Shown: positions 62,652-64,000 of the stretch, one piece after another
Numbering within the stretch: position 1 is the first letter of the stretch
Layout: each line of letters opens with the position of its first letter
Source of the DNA: an uncultured Bacteroidales bacterium
GTDB lineage: Bacteria; Bacteroidota; Bacteroidia; Bacteroidales; FEN-979
DNA: 64,000 nucleotides
Direction of reading: 5' to 3'
Assembly: GCA_903959905.1 (NCBI GenBank)
Contig: CAJBYO010000085.1
Span: 1 to 64,000, forward strand
Notes under the pieces: model-generated
Told to the model about the DNA's origin: nothing
Seen by the model: only the letters and a program-made list of their open reading frames with translations
The model's database searches: none
Translations under genes and position numbers: made by a program

Positions 62652-64000
62652 TTATTTAATCTTATGAATATCAACTGAATCCCATGGATCCTCATCCTTT
62701 AATTTCCATGAACTCCATGCCGCATACAGGCCGCCGGCAGCAACAATAGAAGCCAAGGCTGCAAAACCAATCATTCCCCATGTTTTTTCGGCAGTTAAAA
62801 CAAGTTCACTTTCCGGGGTAAAAAACCTCCGGGTAATATACACGAGCGTGAAAGTCACCGCAAACAGGCTGATCTGAATCCATAACGGCCGGGAAAAGGG
62901 CGACACATATCCCGTCACTGCTTTTTTTGACGTTGGAATATACGGTATCTCCACATTGACCAATGCCAGTAAAAATCCTAGAAGAAATACCGGATAGCTG
63001 GCATACTTGAGGATCATCCCCCGCCACTGGGTTCCTCTTTCAACTTCAGGATGACACATGTACCGTTGGACGTAGAGGTAAATAACCAGTGAAATGACGG
63101 CCAGGTATGACACATGAATGATAAAGTCAACGAATGACATACTTGCCGGTTGCAGGCCTGTAGCAAAAAAGAGAAATGGAATCATTGTATAGAAGAAGGA
63201 TGTCAACCCGACCAGATAGTAGGTGCCAATCAGTGAGTAGGTAAGTTTCTGCCAGCCCGAAAGTTTCCTGAACAATTTCGGCAATTCAACAAAACCTACT
63301 TCAAACACCCCTCTTGACCATTTTAACTGCTGTTTGCAGAAGGAACCGAAATCCTCGGGTACGAGTCCCCGGCTAACAATAACCGGATTATAAACCGATT
63401 TCCACCCTGCTGCGTGTATTCTGACGGATGTAAGGAGATCTTCGGCAAGACCGACGGCATGACCGCCAATACTTTCAAGAGCCTTTCTTCTGAATGTACA
63501 GTTCGCACCAATTGCAACCGCACACCCCTGTCCGTACAACCCCATTTGCGTTGGGCCATAGAAAGTGTAGGTTTGTTCGGCAGCACCCCTGGCTGTAAAT
63601 GATCGGTACTGGTTGTAATAGGCTTGTGAAACCTGGACAAAACCAATATTCTCATCCTCAAAAAAACCCAGTGTATGATCAAGGAATTCAGGAAACGGGA
63701 TGTGGTCGGGATCCAGAATCAGGATAAAATCCTCATCAGTCATACCAAGGGCACGGTTTATCTTCCCTGCTTTAGCACCAGGAGTATTCGTAAGTTGTAA
63801 CAGCTTCGCACCGTGCCGTGCTGCAAGATTTTCAATTTCCGGGTCGGTCAGATCGGTTAGCAAGTAAGTAGTGTGCGGATATCTCACCCTCCTGCAGGCT
63901 GCCAGCGTCTTTTCAAACATTGAAAGTGGTTCACCTGTAGTGCAGGTGGTAAATATCGCAACCCGAAGACCGTCTGGCGGCACTATGGTTTTTGGCTTCG
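62652..64000 (-). CDS. Family 2 glycosyltransferase, cellulose synthase-like (partial)
   Basis: The frame is open to the right edge, and the residues before the GTG at 63983 (KPKTIV) already fit the family, so the N-terminus lies outside the window. The GT2 domain has LDPDHIP (second Asp pair), LAEDLLTSVR and the QxxRW-type motif QQLKWSRG. Five to six membrane helices follow, as in BcsA-like processive synthases. It probably builds a beta-linked exopolysaccharide at the inner membrane. Confidence 0.9.
   Translation of the reverse strand, partial: KPKTIVPPDGLRVAIFTTCTTGEPLSMFEKTLAACRRVRYPHTTYLLTDLTDPEIENLAARHGAKLLQLTNTPGAKAGKINRALGMTDEDFILILDPDHIPFPEFLDHTLGFFEDENIGFVQVSQAYYNQYRSFTARGAAEQTYTFYGPTQMGLYGQGCAVAIGANCTFRRKALESIGGHAVGLAEDLLTSVRIHAAGWKSVYNPVIVSRGLVPEDFGSFCKQQLKWSRGVFEVGFVELPKLFRKLSGWQKLTYSLIGTYYLVGLTSFFYTMIPFLFFATGLQPASMSFVDFIIHVSYLAVISLVIYLYVQRYMCHPEVERGTQWRGMILKYASYPVFLLGFLLALVNVEIPYIPTSKKAVTGYVSPFSRPLWIQISLFAVTFTLVYITRRFFTPESELVLTAEKTWGMIGFAALASIVAAGGLYAAWSSWKLKDEDPWDSVDIHKIK

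Noticed and set aside
63983..63985. GTG at 63983 as the true start of the glycosyltransferase
   Set aside because: The frame stays open to the edge and processive GT2 synthases have membrane helices before this point, so the gene is truncated by the window.
1..64000. tRNA, rRNA, CRISPR arrays, prophage or integrative element genes
   Set aside because: I saw no cloverleaf, rRNA-like stretch, regularly spaced direct repeats, integrase or phage structural genes. The only mobile-element trace is the broken IS5-type transposase.

Overview
The window looks like chromosome of a member of the Bacteroidota, probably Bacteroidales-like. The evidence is: many small beta-barrel outer-membrane proteins with Bacteroidota-type signal peptides, candidate TAnnTTTG -7 promoter elements, TolC/HlyD/RND and Omp85 proteins of Bacteroidota flavour, an AT-leaning base composition, and weak or absent Shine-Dalgarno sequences in many places. 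A complete membrane nitrate reductase operon, nitrate transporters, nitrosative-stress proteins, ETF/ETF-QO and NDH-2 indicate a respiring facultative or nitrate-reducing anaerobe.

Bases 156-28634 hold about 24 genes, all on the + strand and closely spaced. The block opens with a glycyl radical enzyme (GRE) whose thiyl Cys is followed by V-G-S instead of the usual x-Glu, then a phosphofructokinase-like protein with substituted catalytic positions, and the GRE activase. Next come an outer-membrane barrel, a BASS-family permease, and a cytosolic protein that carries the Cys/His/Arg-FGG active-site pattern of DszB (aryl sulfinate desulfinase), although its fold would normally be annotated as an ABC substrate-binding protein. 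After these lie more barrels, an AI-2E-type permease, a GH63-like glucosidase, a glucose-dehydrogenase-like enzyme, a lactonase-like lipoprotein, an aquaporin, a MetA-like barrel, a CoA-disulfide reductase/rhodanese fusion, a second BASS permease, a SulP transporter, a sulfotransferase and an Omp85-type barrel. My reading (inference) is an uncharacterised catabolic cluster for an organosulfur compound, possibly aromatic or glycosylated, combining glycyl-radical chemistry with desulfination.

Bases 28635-30990 are a degraded junction: coding fragments, an orphan lipoprotein and a decayed IS5-type transposase. Bases 31000-37815 (minus strand) encode an RND efflux system (TetR, TetR, TolC, HlyD, RND) with candidate TetR operators. 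Bases 38037-41660 (+) encode ETF-quinone oxidoreductase and a fused EtfB-EtfA.

Bases 41708-55651 (minus) form a nitrate respiration and NO-defence region: diheme cytochrome c, narGHJI, two NarK-type transporters (one with an inserted hydrophilic domain), an NrfD-like membrane protein, a TetR regulator, a hemerythrin protein and a Ric/ScdA Fe-S repair protein. The 1.3 kb upstream is largely degraded and includes a truncated Crp/Fnr-type regulator.

Bases 56947-64000 hold a thioredoxin-like and a rhodanese-like exported protein, NDH-2 with a decayed alpha/beta hydrolase and a 47-residue protein, an ICMT-like methyltransferase, a VOC remnant beside a 102-bp palindromic element, a membrane-anchored thioredoxin, a GH26-like glycosidase and a cellulose-synthase-like glycosyltransferase that runs off the right edge. 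I saw no rRNA, tRNA or CRISPR array.
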